A stretch of 64,000 nt of DNA from Homarus americanus. Its lineage: Eukaryota > Arthropoda > Malacostraca > Decapoda > Nephropidae. The DNA is taken from assembly GCF_018991925.1 (NCBI RefSeq), contig NW_024735503.1, positions 2,414,907 to 2,478,906 of the forward strand, written 5' to 3'. The notes below the pieces were generated by a model, which had not been told where the DNA came from, did not search any database, and was given only the letters and a program-made list of their open reading frames with translations. Within the stretch, counting starts at the first letter, position 1. Each line of letters begins with the position of its first letter. This document shows, in pieces, positions 22,626 to 33,851 of the stretch. The translations under genes were made by a program, and so were the position numbers.

Positions 22626-23824
22626 GCTATTGACAAATAAGAGGATCATGCAAGAGGTATTGTATTTGACTTGTATTCTGGAAGCTGGTAATTTTGTGGA
22701 CCTAAAAGTTAAGCTATGGTAATTTAGCCAACATTAGATGACCTAGCTAGGAAACATGAAATTATCTCAAGTGAAGTTTAGTAGTTTATAGCTTGGACAG
22801 ACACCCGGTGTGGCAATATTATTTCCTGTTTCTTCGTGAAATTCCTTGTCGGAGAGATCAGAGAAGGGAAGGATATTATCAGGCGTGGGAAAAGTTTTTA
22901 TATGAAGGAAGATCAAAGCAACTAAAGCTTTATCTCCCCTCGCGGAGGATTTATGGGGAATTGATGGAAAAATTATGTTATCAACGTTAATATCTACACA
23001 TTTCTTCACTCCCTGAACAAATGCTTCAATAATGGCACAGGCGTTTTTAAAAGTTGTGTGGAGAAGAGAAGAATTTCCTCGATAGGTGTCCAAGGAGAGA
23101 GCTGGTTCTCCGATTGTTGGCTCCCTGTCGTCAGGAAATTTCCTGGTGTTCCCCCTGGCTGAGTCTTGACCCTCAGGGCGTGTTGGTGGGTCGAGATAAG
23201 GTTACAGCGTCAGAGAGTATTATGCTGTCACCCCCAGCTGGCGCCGCGCGGGATGAAAGGGAGGGAGTGCTGACTAGGCCTTGCATCTCTGAACACTGAA
23301 TGCTTTGTCTGTTTTAGGGAGGACTGTAGACTAGTTTAGATGACACTGGTAATTAACACATTCTCCTTGTTGTCTTGATCGTAAATATTTACAAGTGGCC
23401 TTTTAAGAGGAAAATTTTTCACTGATTTACACATGTGCCAAATGTTCATTTTATTGACAAAATTTAATGTGGTTTAGGAAATAAAACTTTCCACGATGTC
23501 TGGATGACCTGGTGACTCTGGTTGTACATTAAAGGGTGCGGTAGATACGTCAGAATAAAGAATAGACTGATCCTTCCCTTGCTCTGAGATTGATACCATA
23601 AACAATCAGCATCAGTAAGGTGGCACACAGTGATGACTCGTCCAGCGTTGGTGAAATATATCATATTTACCTCCTCACTCCCCCTTGATGCAGCACGTGT
23701 TGCTCGGGGCCACTTTGATGTCAGATTATGTGGCTCAGCTCCCAGTAATATTTGTGCTAGTTCCCGTTAGGTTGATATGAATCCAAAGGGCTTCGGGAAT
23801 TGGGGCGTCTGTATGTATTTATCT
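22626..23824. other. Intergenic, open frames without motif
   Basis: A 108-codon minus-strand frame (23093-22767) and an 81-codon plus frame (23054-23299) overlap here. Neither shows a known family, a repeated domain or splice support. The part at 23050-23290 is more GC-rich than its surroundings. Confidence 0.4.
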
Positions 23825-23914
23825 ATAATAATAAAAGGAACTGTCTGTCGGCGAGTGTGTCTAGAAATTAAAGCTAAGATTTCAGGCCCCTGTGCTGCCC
23901 TGGATCTGCCCCTG
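23825..23914 (-). mobile_element. Possible transposon-end motifs
   Basis: CCCTGGATCTGCCCCTG at 23898-23914 is the inverse of CAGGGGCAGATCCAGGG, close to CAGGGGCGGATCCAGG at 50396. Such CAGGGGCRGATCCAG ends occur on hAT-type DNA transposons in many invertebrates (from memory). Just upstream ATAATAAAAGGA...TGTCTGTC matches 42708-42736. No partner end or target duplication was found. Confidence 0.25.
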
Positions 23915-25754
23915 GGTGGTACAGCGTTGTTTATTTTCCACTGTGGTAATTGAGATTCCTAACCTGGTCTATACAATAATGGTGATGAGAACCAAACCTG
24001 TGAATAATAATTTTAAACTGGTGTAGTCTCGTATCTTCAGGTCCCCCTTATAACACCCTTAAATTAATTCTCTTTCTTCACTTTGACTGATATACGTAAA
24101 CCACAGGCAGGATCGTCCTCAGTCACGATGACAAGGTTCTTATTCTGTTTCTATGATATCACTTACAACTTAAATATATTAATCAATCTAAATTCATTTA
24201 TCTGTAAAGTTTAGTCAAGGTGATATTAGAACTTTAAATATTTTTTTACTAAATTATTAATCAAAACAATTATCACCTTCACTTGAGTTCATCTTGACTA
24301 ATTATACAGAACAATAAACTGATTACTTACACAGTTACCCAATTCCTCATCTCACCCTCACACCTGTATACTCAACAGGTGTCTCTCAACCCTGTCTTAA
24401 TGAGTATGTCTTGTACCCCTTCTTCTCCACCTTAATTAGATCTGTTGTTCTCTTTTCTTCTCCGTTTCACTTACGTTCATTAACTCTCTCTCACTTCATG
24501 TGTACACTTTCAGTCTCTCAGTTTTGCTTTTATTAATTTATCTTTAGTTTGATGCATTTATTCTTTCACTCCCACTTTACCTGATTAAACATTGATGAAC
24601 TTTTAGACGAACTGTTAATTTAGTATATAGTTTAAGAGCATTAGATTATGATACTTAATTAAGTTATACAATAAAGCTCTTTGGTAGAAAGTAATTTTAC
24701 ATTGTGATAAATAACCTTTATGTGATGTGAGTGCCAGAACCTGTATCCGGGTAGTGGAGGGATGCGTGCTGTTCCTCCCTGACGCGGAGAGGGGGAGGCG
24801 ATGAGGGAGGTAGATGTGGAGGGAAGGATAGCTGAGAAGATGAAAGAATAAACGTTGAGAAGGAGCAACAGGAGGAGATGCTGTAGTAGATAAAGACAGT
24901 AGTGACCTCGTGTTTATTATCGTGTAGCCGAGGCGTGTAAGTTATTCCCGATATCGTTGTATATCGTAGAGTCAGAGAGAAAAGCACAAACCCTCGAAGA
25001 CTTTAACTCTATATTCATCATCTCTCAGATTATTATATAAATTGGATTGATCCGGGCCTACTGAGGTATTTTTTAGTAATATATTATACTTCATATCCTA
25101 TGTATAACCTCTAGGGGCAGTAAGGAAAACAACTAGGGATTTTTTGTACATTAATGGAGCTAATATTGGGTATGGTAACTGTCGTGGTACAAGTGATCAG
25201 GATAAAAATTTCTAATAACAGATCGGCAGACAAGCAGGAAGGTTATTTTTCAGACCCATGTGACAGGAAAAACATATCAAGGGATAATGTTATGAAACTT
25301 CTAAATGTATAAGTTTCGTAATATCAACTACCCAGACAAGAGAGAGATTCACTAAACATAGGAATGGGAAGGAAAAAATTCACACACTTTGATATGAAAT
25401 ATTATTAAACTACGAAAAGATAAAATAATGAGCTGTAATATGACTCAGAAAGGAGGATGAATGTTATAGAAAAACAAACAAAAATACGAGAAGAAAATGG
25501 GAATAAGAGAGAAAACATAAGTAGGCGAATGAACAAGAGAGAGATGGATGTAAAGAGACAACAAAGAACAAGATAAAGTTTGGAGCAACAACGAAGTCTA
25601 GGATGAATAGATAAGAAACAAAAGGGAGAAGAACAATGCAAGAAAGTTACAGACACATGTTCGACAAGATGGAGTCCAGAGAAATTCGTAGTGTCTCATA
25701 AAAGTTGTAACGTTATTGAGAGTATCAGGAAAGTGCTGATGGAGGATGTTAGGC
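23915..25754. other. Intergenic, nothing recognised
   Basis: AT-rich with pyrimidine-rich patches around 24340-24560. No coding motif. Confidence 0.5.
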
Positions 25755-25784
25755 TGGGTGGGTGGGTGGGTGGGTGGGTGGGTG
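25755..25784 (+). repeat. (GGGT)7 quadruplex-prone tract
   Basis: Seven consecutive GGGT units on the plus strand, an ideal intramolecular G-quadruplex sequence, followed closely by GGGAGGGGGGAAGGGGGG. Confidence 0.9.
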
Positions 25785-26117
25785 CTTCTTCCGGGTTTTG
25801 TTGGGAGGGGGGAAGGGGGGAGAGGAATATCTACCCCAGTCTCATTTGCCGATTCTCCCCATCTCTTAATATTCTCTCCGCCTGACCTGAGAACTGTTTT
25901 ATTTGTGGGGAACTTGAGTACCTGGAGTGGATGACCCAATTGTTACGATCTTAAAGAGACGTGTTGAGAGTTTGTGTTGCCGGTAGTGTGTGTAGGGTGG
26001 ATAAGTGCATTGTGAGGAAGACTGGTGGATAAGAGCTGTGACACCTGAACATAGTTTAATTGACACAGGTGATGAAATCCCGTCAAATCCAGATCACTAA
26101 CTCACGTAGCTCACAAC
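25785..26117. other. Intergenic
   Basis: G-rich patch at the left, otherwise unique. Nothing recognised. Confidence 0.5.
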
Positions 26118-26470
26118 GACATTTTTTCCCGTTACTCTTATAACAATACTTTCCCGTTACTCATAAAACGACACTTTCCCGATACTCATAAAACGACACT
26201 TTCCCGTTACTCATGAAACGACACTTTCTCGTTACTCATAAAACGACACTTTCTCGATACTCATAATGATCTTTCCGTCAGTTACATAACACTCCCCCAT
26301 CATTCACTGAACACTCTTTTCAGTTACTCAACACTCTTTGTAGTCACTCACGCAACACACTCCCCAGTCACTCACGCAATACACTCCCCAGTCACTCACG
26401 CAATACACTTCCCAGTCACTCACGCAATACACTTCCCAGTCACTCACTCAACACTTCCCAGTCACTCATA
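26118..26470. repeat. Two adjoining minisatellites (25 bp and 24 bp units)
   Basis: About six units of a 25 bp repeat containing ACTTTCCCGTTACTCATAAA (26118-26265) are followed, after a short degenerate part, by about six units of a 24 bp repeat containing CAGTCACTCACGCAATACAC (about 26340-26468). Both share a CC-GTTACTCA or CC-AGTCACTCA core, so the second may derive from the first. Confidence 0.85.
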
Positions 26471-26899
26471 GCGCTTGACGTATATTGTGAATGAGTGACG
26501 TAAGTGGGATGAAGTTATCTGCCTGAAGCTTCACTAGGCAGGGCGAGGTGAGGCGGTGTCCTCGTGCCACACAGGGCGAGGTGAGGCGGTGTCCTCGTGG
26601 GATACAAAAATGACAGAGTGTGGGAGGAGAGGCGCCCTCTGCCTGCAAACTTTGGCTGAAAACTTACTGCAAGAAGGACATGGTATAGTAAAGCCAGCAA
26701 TGCCTAAATTGACAAATGCAGTTCTCTTCCAGTAGGGATGTTTGCGTTATAATGACACAGCAAAACTCGCCTTAATTTACAGATACAGACCGACCGGGAC
26801 TCAAAAACCTTATTATACAAGTTAGTTCTGTCTGTGGGTGTCTGCGATGAACTAGTCTGTCACCCACCATATTTTTTTTTTCTGGAGGAACAAATGTGA
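26471..26899. other. Intergenic with a 28 bp duplication
   Basis: CAGGGCGAGGTGAGGCGGTG plus eight further bases occurs at 26539-26566 and again at 26572-26599. Nothing else recognised. Confidence 0.6.
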
Positions 26900-27344
26900 A
26901 AAACCACAAAGAATTCTAAAGAGAACATTATCAAGTCTCTGATCAACCATGAGAACACAGCCCCTGATGATGCCACCTTGTTATGGATGGAAGCTATTTA
27001 CTCCACACAAAACTTTGGCCTAAATCAGCAACAACTGTTTGAGGTTTATAAAGACTACATCATCAAGCATCAAAACAGTAATGTTTGTTGGACCTGTATC
27101 ACCCAAGGAACAGATTCTCAGGGCAAACACCTACTGCATACTTCAGGAAACAGTTGACGTAGAAAATGCTGGCCAATAATTTCTACAGCAACTGTACAGA
27201 GTTAAAAAGTTTGCTACACTAAACAATTACTGTAATGTACATACTGTATATGTTACATACAAACGCGTTGTGGCAAAACTTCAGCAAGAAATCATTTCAA
27301 GATGGAGTCTTCTACCTACCAGTGGAAGACTAATATATTTATAG
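26900..27344 (+). pseudogene. Unrecognised degraded coding sequence
   Basis: After an in-frame TGA (26897-26899) the plus strand is open for 85 codons with ordinary protein-like composition: ENIIKSLINHENTAPDD, LLWMEAIYSTQNFGLNQQQL, FEVYKDYIIKHQNSNVCWTC, ITQGTDSQGKHLLHTSGN, then a TGA at 27155. Shifting one frame at that point continues VDVENAGQ, one TAA, FLQQLYRVKKFATLNNYC, KLQQEIISRWSLL, and a stop near 27343. Seen directly: about 148 codons broken by one frame change and one stop, with few low-complexity residues. Inferred: a processed pseudogene or transposon remnant. I do not recognise the family. No intron signals, poly(A) tail or terminal repeats were identified at the edges. Confidence 0.5.
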
Positions 27345-28846
27345 TCAATTATCGGAATCGGTATGATACGCGTGCAGTATAAGAGAGGTCAAGAAGTAAG
27401 ATCAATATACTGTTTATTCATTTACAACTTAATGAAAAGTCTCACTTCATCTCACCTCACCTACTGCCTTTAAGTATAGCTAATATGGACAATTTTAGTA
27501 TCAGTCGTGTTGGTAGTAAAGAACGGGCGGAGGATCTAAGGCTTCACCAAAATAAAGAATCTTTATTGACAACGACCACACGAGGAGGAGAGCCATTATG
27601 AGTTGAGGGCCGTTAACTCATCTTTGATTGCTCACTAAAACTCATAACCTCTCATAACAAAGTGTAGTAAGCACATTAGGGTGAAACTATTTCATCAGAA
27701 AATCTAATATAAGAGGAAAGTTCCCACTGAAGTGCTATTAAAAACGCGTCCGGTAGCTGTGAGTAATTTTCGATGATGGAAGCTATTGATCCACGCACAG
27801 TCTTGTAGACAATACAGAGTAGCCAACGGAGGTAAGTTTATTTTGTTCTCAGGTGTAGTAATTGTTTTGTGTACCTCACACCTTTCTTAATGTTTTTTAA
27901 CTACGATAACTCCTCTCAACTTGGATGACGCTTAGCATTAAGTCTTATATCCATGTTTGTAATAGTCACTCAAGTTAGGTAATGTTAATAATAATAATAC
28001 TATTGATATTTATTTGTACCTCATAAACAATCATACTTATTAAAATGGCCAAATAAAGAAAGTAGAAACAGGGCAATACAAGATGGTTGACCTCACAAGG
28101 TCCTGACCTCCCACAGCTGTTTAGTGCAAACTGTATACCAAACAAACTACTTCGTTTGGTTAGTTTTGATGTAGGAATGGCTGGGATGAGCTTCAGTGCA
28201 TTATTAGCAGTGGTGCGGAAATACAGACCGACACACAGACAGGTGACAATTAATGATGTAAAGGTGAAAGATAAAATAAAGTGCAAAAAAAAAATTCAGG
28301 TCGCTACTCACAGACAGGAATGTAAATAGTTATTTAACTCTCTGGTTGCCAAGGTGTTCCCTGAAGCTGAATAAAGGCTTAAAAAGGAGTTATTAGACTA
28401 CTACATATATTGTCTTTTATATACTACCTTGTTAGGTCATTAACACTCTCCAGTGCTGATTATATATATATATATATATATCTTTGATTTCAGCACAAAT
28501 TCCTTTCATGCAGATTACATGCCAGCAGAGAGAGACAATGGAGGGTTGAAGACCAGGCAGTGGTGGCTGGGCATATCGTCCTTATGATGGCATGCAGGTC
28601 ATTTGCGTCGCTAATAACAGCAGCACGTCCCGGTGGTTCCGAGGCGTATCCACAGCTGCTGATTAATGGAATACTGACATGAACTCAAATTCTCCCAGCT
28701 GGTGATGAGAGGCTGATTGATGGCTGATCACTGTATATTAATTATTGCTACTGGTCTTTGGGCCTCCGAAAACAAGGAAACAGATAAGGTTGCGGACATC
28801 TCAAGACTTGCAACATGAACATTTAGACTAATACACCTCTATTAAA
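27345..28846. other. Intergenic
   Basis: Holds a (TA)n at about 28460-28481. A minus-strand 103-codon frame (28286-27975) has two hydrophobic stretches but no recognised motif. A GAG|GTAAGT donor-like site at about 27830 stands alone. Confidence 0.45.
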
Positions 28847-29345
28847 CAAGGGTGTGTACTGGCACCAACTCTCTTTTCCATTTTCTTGGCTGCTTCCCTT
28901 ACTCGTGCCAGTGCCAATTTAGTCAGAGGGTGGACATCCAGTACTGGGTGAAAGGTCTTTTCAACGTAAGACGACTCCAGGTAGGAAGAAAGGTGTCGGC
29001 CGCTTGTATCACTGAACTTCAGTATGCATACGACCTCATCCTCGTCAGTCACACTGAACGCGATCTACAGGAGATCCTGAACACCTACACAGATGCGTAT
29101 GCACATTACGGCCTTTAGGTGAATGTACGTAAGACTCGTATTTTCTTCCAATTTGTCCCTGGTTCAGCCACACTTCCACCATCCATCCATGTTAACGATA
29201 CTACCCTCTCTAATGTTACCCACTCTCAACAAATCGGCTCCCACCTGTCCACTACTGCGGACAACGATGACGAGATTCAACATCGGGTGAGATGTGCATC
29301 TCAAGCCTTTGACTGACTCTGTACCTGTGTCTTCAGTGATAGGGA
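28847..29345 (+). pseudogene. Degraded LINE retrotransposon, copy B (RT fragment)
   Basis: This begins abruptly inside the reverse transcriptase at KQGCVLAPTLF and shares about 90 bases almost exactly with copy A (22000-22090). It continues RGWTSSTG, then in another frame VDIQYWVKGLFNVRRLQVG, KVSAACITELQYAYDLILVS, HTERDLQEILNT, one stop, NVRKTRIFFQ, SIHVNDTTLSNVTHSQQIGS, DDEIQHRVRCASQAFD, one stop, then LCTCVFSDREL. The catalytic Y-A-D-D box is changed to Y-A-Y-D, so it is inactive. Both ends are truncated. At the right end the coding text passes straight into the 19 bp G-rich minisatellite. It supplies the part deleted in copy A, which confirms that the two are one family. Confidence 0.88.
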
Positions 29346-29490
29346 GCTGGTGGGGGGAAAGGGGGCTGGTGGGGGGAAAGGGGGCTGGTGGGGGGAAAGG
29401 GGGCTGGTGGGGGGAAAGGGGGGTGCTGGGAAGGTGGTGGGGGAAAAGGGAGGTGGTGGGGGGAAAGGGAGGTGGTGGGGGGAGGGAAGG
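29341..29490. repeat. 19 bp G-rich minisatellite at the end of LINE copy B
   Basis: Units of 19 bases (CTGGTGGGGGGAAAGGGGG), four near-perfect and several shorter variants. The first unit overlaps LINE codons for E-L-V-G-G. Its G-runs make quadruplex formation likely. Confidence 0.93.
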
Positions 29491-30212
29491 GTGCACAGAC
29501 ATATTGGATGAGGTGCTCACGCTGAAAAAAAAAACTTAAAACCGATCCTTTAGGTATAATGTCAACATCAATAAAGTTCCAGAATGGATGACAGTGGTTC
29601 AGTCACGTCACCCAAACGTCACACGTGAACTCTGTTGTCATTACTGCAATCAGAGCAGTGGAATACTAAATGAGAGGCGAGGGCTTTAAGCCTCATATGA
29701 AATCTGAAAACCAACGTAAAACTGTTATTGAAATGATAGGTTTTTATTTTAGATAAGTGACGAGGTATTTTTTTCCATTTTTTATGATCAACAACTCCGC
29801 TAACTTGTGTGGCGGCGCTCTAAATGTGATAACCCTGAACCATCAAAGGAATGTTATTTCACATTTTAGATGACCTGATTTTATTGAAGTGTTTCATGAT
29901 TAAATTTGTTGGTTGTATGAAACAGTGCAGGGACTGAGTCAAGGCTAAAGAGGTAGTAAGTGTTTTAACAAGGTCCAGATGAGCGAGGTACAGGTTCCAC
30001 AACTCACTTACCTAAGGGGGGGAACTCTGCCTTATAAGTATTCCTCAGTGTGTTTCTGGAGCCTTGAAACAACTACTTGGAATGTCTTTGCGATGATAAA
30101 TTATTGACATATTCAAGGACTATTAAGTATTGGTAGTGGCGGTTATTACCCAAGTACGTGAAAAATTCTCATTGACGCGGCCCAGATGCAGCAGGTACAG
30201 TCCAGCAACGTT
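29491..30212. other. Intergenic, nothing recognised
   Basis: Unique AT-rich sequence. Confidence 0.5.
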
Positions 30213-30690
30213 TTATGGAGGTTTTAAATTTTTAACAACTTGGTCCTTAACAGTTTCTGCAATATGATCTTTAAATTTGAGAGTTAAGTGAAGCCTTACA
30301 GTAGGCTTCACTCTTTCACCTGGAATATTTGTCGCTGTTGAGATCATTAGAGCAGGAGTACGGTTCACACCTTTATGGATATTAAACTACAACACCAGAT
30401 GCTGTTATGAGACAAATCAGTTCCGCTGACATCAAATGACATATGTTGTTTGACAGTAGACAACTGTAATTATGTGTCGGCAGCTGTACGTCAAGGCGTC
30501 CTCTTCATCCAGGGTCTGTCATCTTGAGCAAATGAGTTTCCTTGTGTAAATGTTTATCTATCCACACTTCCAGGAGCTGCAATCCTGTGCTAATATCATG
30601 TCTATCTAGGTTTACTGACACGACGGGAGGTACCATCCACTCAGCGTGTTTGACATTAAATTCAACAACATGGTAAGAGTATACTACAGT
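30213..30690 (-). pseudogene. Unrecognised degraded coding sequence
   Basis: On the minus strand a 61-codon open stretch (about 30690 to 30508) reads VVEFNVKHAEWMVPPVVSVN, LDRHDISTGLQLLEVWIDKH, LHKETHLLKMTDPG, stop. After about 120 bases with stops, a second open stretch of 57 codons (30386 to 30216) reads FNIHKGVNRTPALMISTA, TNIPGERVKPTVRLHLTLKF, KDHIAETVKDQVVKNLKPP, stop. The two lie in the correct order for one ancestral protein of about 160 residues. Composition is ordinary and not repeat-driven. Seen directly: the open stretches and their order. Inferred: a dead gene copy or transposon remnant. I do not recognise the family. An inverted repeat AGTGAAGCC/GGCTTCACT lies at about 30288-30312 inside the second stretch. 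Confidence 0.5.
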
Positions 30691-32720
30691 TCATTGCTCA
30701 CCCCTATTGTCCATGTTGGTATTTTTCATTAAAGCGTTATTATGATTCCCTGTTTGAGCAGAGAACTTGTTATTACCTGTCCCAACAATGTATTTATATA
30801 TGGTAGCCCTTAGAAAAAAAAATATGTTTGTGCCTATCAGGAGTTTTTTCGTTGATTGTTTCGCCAGTAAAAATGTGAGGATTCGGGTTAAGCTTCGAAA
30901 CATTGTTCGGGTCTGGGTTGTTTCTGGGCTTTGAAACTTTGAATTTTGCGTGATTGGTCATTGTACTTTAGCACAGTTAACTTGTGAGACGACAGTGCAA
31001 GAGGCAGAGCAGGTGTGAGCCACCACGCAATGACCTTTACCACCTGTCCAGTGCAGAGGGAAGAGAAGAACAGGATAGAGGCTGACTGTTGTATCGGGTG
31101 CAGACCTTACTAAACTCTGTCAGTCTACTACATCCTCCCAAAAGAGTGAGCTTTTCAGACGTGATGACTAAGAGAGCTCTCAAACATTCTGGCGGCTACA
31201 GAATTGGGTACGAAACTATCAGAACATTTTTCACTATTACACGTTACATGAATAAAGGTGAACAGTGAAACAATACGAGAAAAAATACTATTTTGTATAA
31301 TAGAGTTTATAAAGTAAGTGTATCTGATACTCGAGAAAAAAAAGACTTGCGTCAACATAATTTCCAGGCAGTTTTATAGCACGCTGACCCGGACTATAAA
31401 AGAATATTTAACACATTAGCAGAATTAACATGACAAAGGAAATTTAATCAGCCCGTCGATAAACAACCACAAAACTGCAGATGAAAAATAGTGCCAGTGA
31501 GTAGTTTAATTAATTGTGACGAGAGAAAGTAAAAAAAATAAAGATAATTATAGTTAATACAGCAGCTCTGACTCCAACAACAGTAAAACTTTTATAATTA
31601 TGTTTTGCTCACCAACATAACCCTTTACTTGTAGTACGATTTACATTCTCAGTAACTTGATGTCTTACCTAAATTATCTTGAAGTGTTTATCGGTGTAGC
31701 CGTATTGTACATTTGGTTAGTGTTAAAGTTGGATTAAAACTCTACTTTTGGCTGGGATTTAAAAGGCAGGATGTTTGTCGTCCATTAAATGATCACGCTC
31801 TGCTTTCCACAACTGTTTCACTCTCGGAAATATTCACACACTCTGAATATCAAATACAAATCATACGACAATGGCTAAATAATGTGTTTAGGTTATACCT
31901 CTCTCTCCCCCCTCCCTAAGTTCTGATTGACTCGTGTGGAAGCCATGGGGTTTGTGTACTATTCTGTGTGTAGGCCAGGGTGATTGGTATTTCCTTATGG
32001 TACTGGTTTCTTAGTGTAAACCCAAGCAGCTGGTACTCCCTCGTATTTAGGTGGCTAGTAGCCCTGAGCATAACATTCAACAATAATACAAGGAAAAACT
32101 CATATTAACCTATTTTCTCAATTCGTTGATCAAGTTCCACTGGAAGGCCAAAGCCCCAACCAGTTTTTTTAACATTCCCTGGACAATACAATAGCAGCAA
32201 GGAAGTAAAAAATACCACAGCGGTAATCGAGATCTGGAATCACATGCGAGTCTTATTACTGCAATTACCACTCTGTTCCTGTAAAGGTGCAATGTTCCGT
32301 GGAGGTTTAGTCCGAACAAGAAGCGGCTGGCATGTTAAAAACTTGAAAACAATCTTAGTTGAGGCCGGTGGACATGTTGAGCATGCTTGCATTTTAATCC
32401 GTATTACCGAGCTATAAACACGTGATGCAATCAACTTTGTATATTCTAATGACATGTGCGTAGATTTTTTTTAAGACTTAAAAAAAAAATCCCAACCACT
32501 GTTTAATCTCGAGACTTACCAAACATTGAGGGTTCTTAATTTGAGATTAATTTAAGTGCTTTATTTTTATACTTACGATAACTACCAAACCAAAATAATG
32601 TCTTCTCTCTCTCTTGGTCTTGAAATTATTGATTCTTGGAACAAACACCTGCCCCACGCGGGTTCTTCCTGTATTAATAATATTTTTCAAGTTATTTTAT
32701 TGATGTTGAATTGTGTGTAA
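30691..32720. other. Intergenic, nothing recognised
   Basis: AT-rich unique sequence with short open frames (up to 71 codons) that show no motif. Confidence 0.5.
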
Positions 32721-33136
32721 AAAGATCCTCTGTGGTGTTGGGGCACTGTGGGTTGGGTGTGGTGTTGGGGCACTGTGGGTTGGGTGTGGTGTTGGGGCAC
32801 TGTGGGTTGGGTATGGTGTTGGGGCACTGTGGGTTGGGTGCACTGCACTGTGGGTTGGGTGTGTGTTACTGTGGGTTGGGTGTGGTGTTGGGGCACTGTG
32901 GGTTGGGTGTGGTGTTGGGGCACTGTGGGTTGGGTGTGTGTTGGGGCACTGTGGGTTGGGTGCACTGCACACTGTGGGTTGGATGTGGTGTGGGTGGCAC
33001 TGTGGGTTGGGTGTGGTGTGGGTTGGGTGCACTGTGGGTTGGACTGTGGGTTGGGTGTGGTGTTGGGGCACTGTGGGTTGGGTGTGGTGTTGGGGCACTG
33101 TGGGTTGGATGTGGTGTTGGGGCACTGTAGGTTGGG
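32721..33136. repeat. 27 bp minisatellite (GGGGCACTGTGGGTTGGGTG...)
   Basis: About fifteen units with a 27 bp period, some shortened. Because 27 is divisible by three and the unit has no stop, frames of 140-165 codons stay open on both strands; these are artefacts. GGG runs on the plus strand are quadruplex-prone. Confidence 0.95.
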
Positions 33137-33289
33137 CATAAATAAGCTTATAATTACTTTTTCTCCCATAAATCATCATATAAAATGTGTACAAACTGAC
33201 TGAGCAGACACATCATACTTGACTCTGTAGTCCATAGGGGTTATAGGCCTGAAGGACTGTTACGGTCAGTAAGTGTACAGCACAGCTTA

Positions 33290-33420
33290 AACTAACCCTA
33301 TTTTAGGTACACAAAGGGCAGTTCGGCCGGCACTGTACTCGACCATCTTCACTGCACCCAACTGTAAAGTTGGGTACTTAACACAGCTGGGTGAAGTAGG
33401 GATGCCTTGAGGATGAACAA
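33290..33420 (-). mobile_element. SINE fragment
   Basis: On the minus strand: GGCATCCCTACTTCACCCAG, then CTGTGTTAAGTACCC, GGTCGAGTACAGTGCCGGCC, GAACTGCC. The same order of blocks (ACCCAGCTGTGAA.., GCAGTCGAGGGCAGTTTTGG, CCACACTACC) is seen at 59.5 kb on the plus strand, and the CCCAGCTGTG part again at 54.1 kb. From memory, this core belongs to an abundant crustacean tRNA-derived SINE. Confidence 0.5.
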
Positions 33421-33559
33421 GCGACGTATCCAAAAACTTCAAGAGACTTTCGCTGGCATTATTAAACATCTTTCCTTGAAGAGGGTCGTCGTGCTTCAAC
33501 CCGAGTTTTAAACTAAATGAGTCCTGAGGGACACCGCAGTACAGTACTTAACGGGGTGG

Positions 33560-33608
33560 TGTGGCGGTAAAATTAACCCTGGTGGACTAATCCCGTAAAA
33601 AAAAATCA
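33560..33608 (+). mobile_element. Retroposon 3' end with poly(A)
   Basis: TGGTGGACTAATCCCGT is followed by nine A. The same ending, GGTGGGCTAATCCCCGT plus ten A, occurs at 57.68-57.71 kb. A shared 3' terminus followed by poly(A) is the mark of a retroposed element. Confidence 0.55.
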
Positions 33609-33851
33609 CAGTTTAACTTGAGCCATATTGGTGGAAAATGCAAATATACCGAAAGAAAATACATTCATTAAGTTATTTATCCATGCGAACGTGTTCGGGG
33701 GTAAGCGTTATTAAAACCTTTGCTAGCCACCGATTATTGTCTAGTTTGTGTGTTTCTGGAGGTAGGGTGCAGGAGGTATGAACCCAGCGAAGTAGCGTAT
33801 TGAAATCTCTTGGCCACCAGTCTGTGTTCCTTATACTGTAAGTGGCGTAGT

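Noticed and set aside
32687..33203. Frames of 140-165 codons on both strands
   Set aside because: 27 bp minisatellite with a stop-free unit divisible by three.
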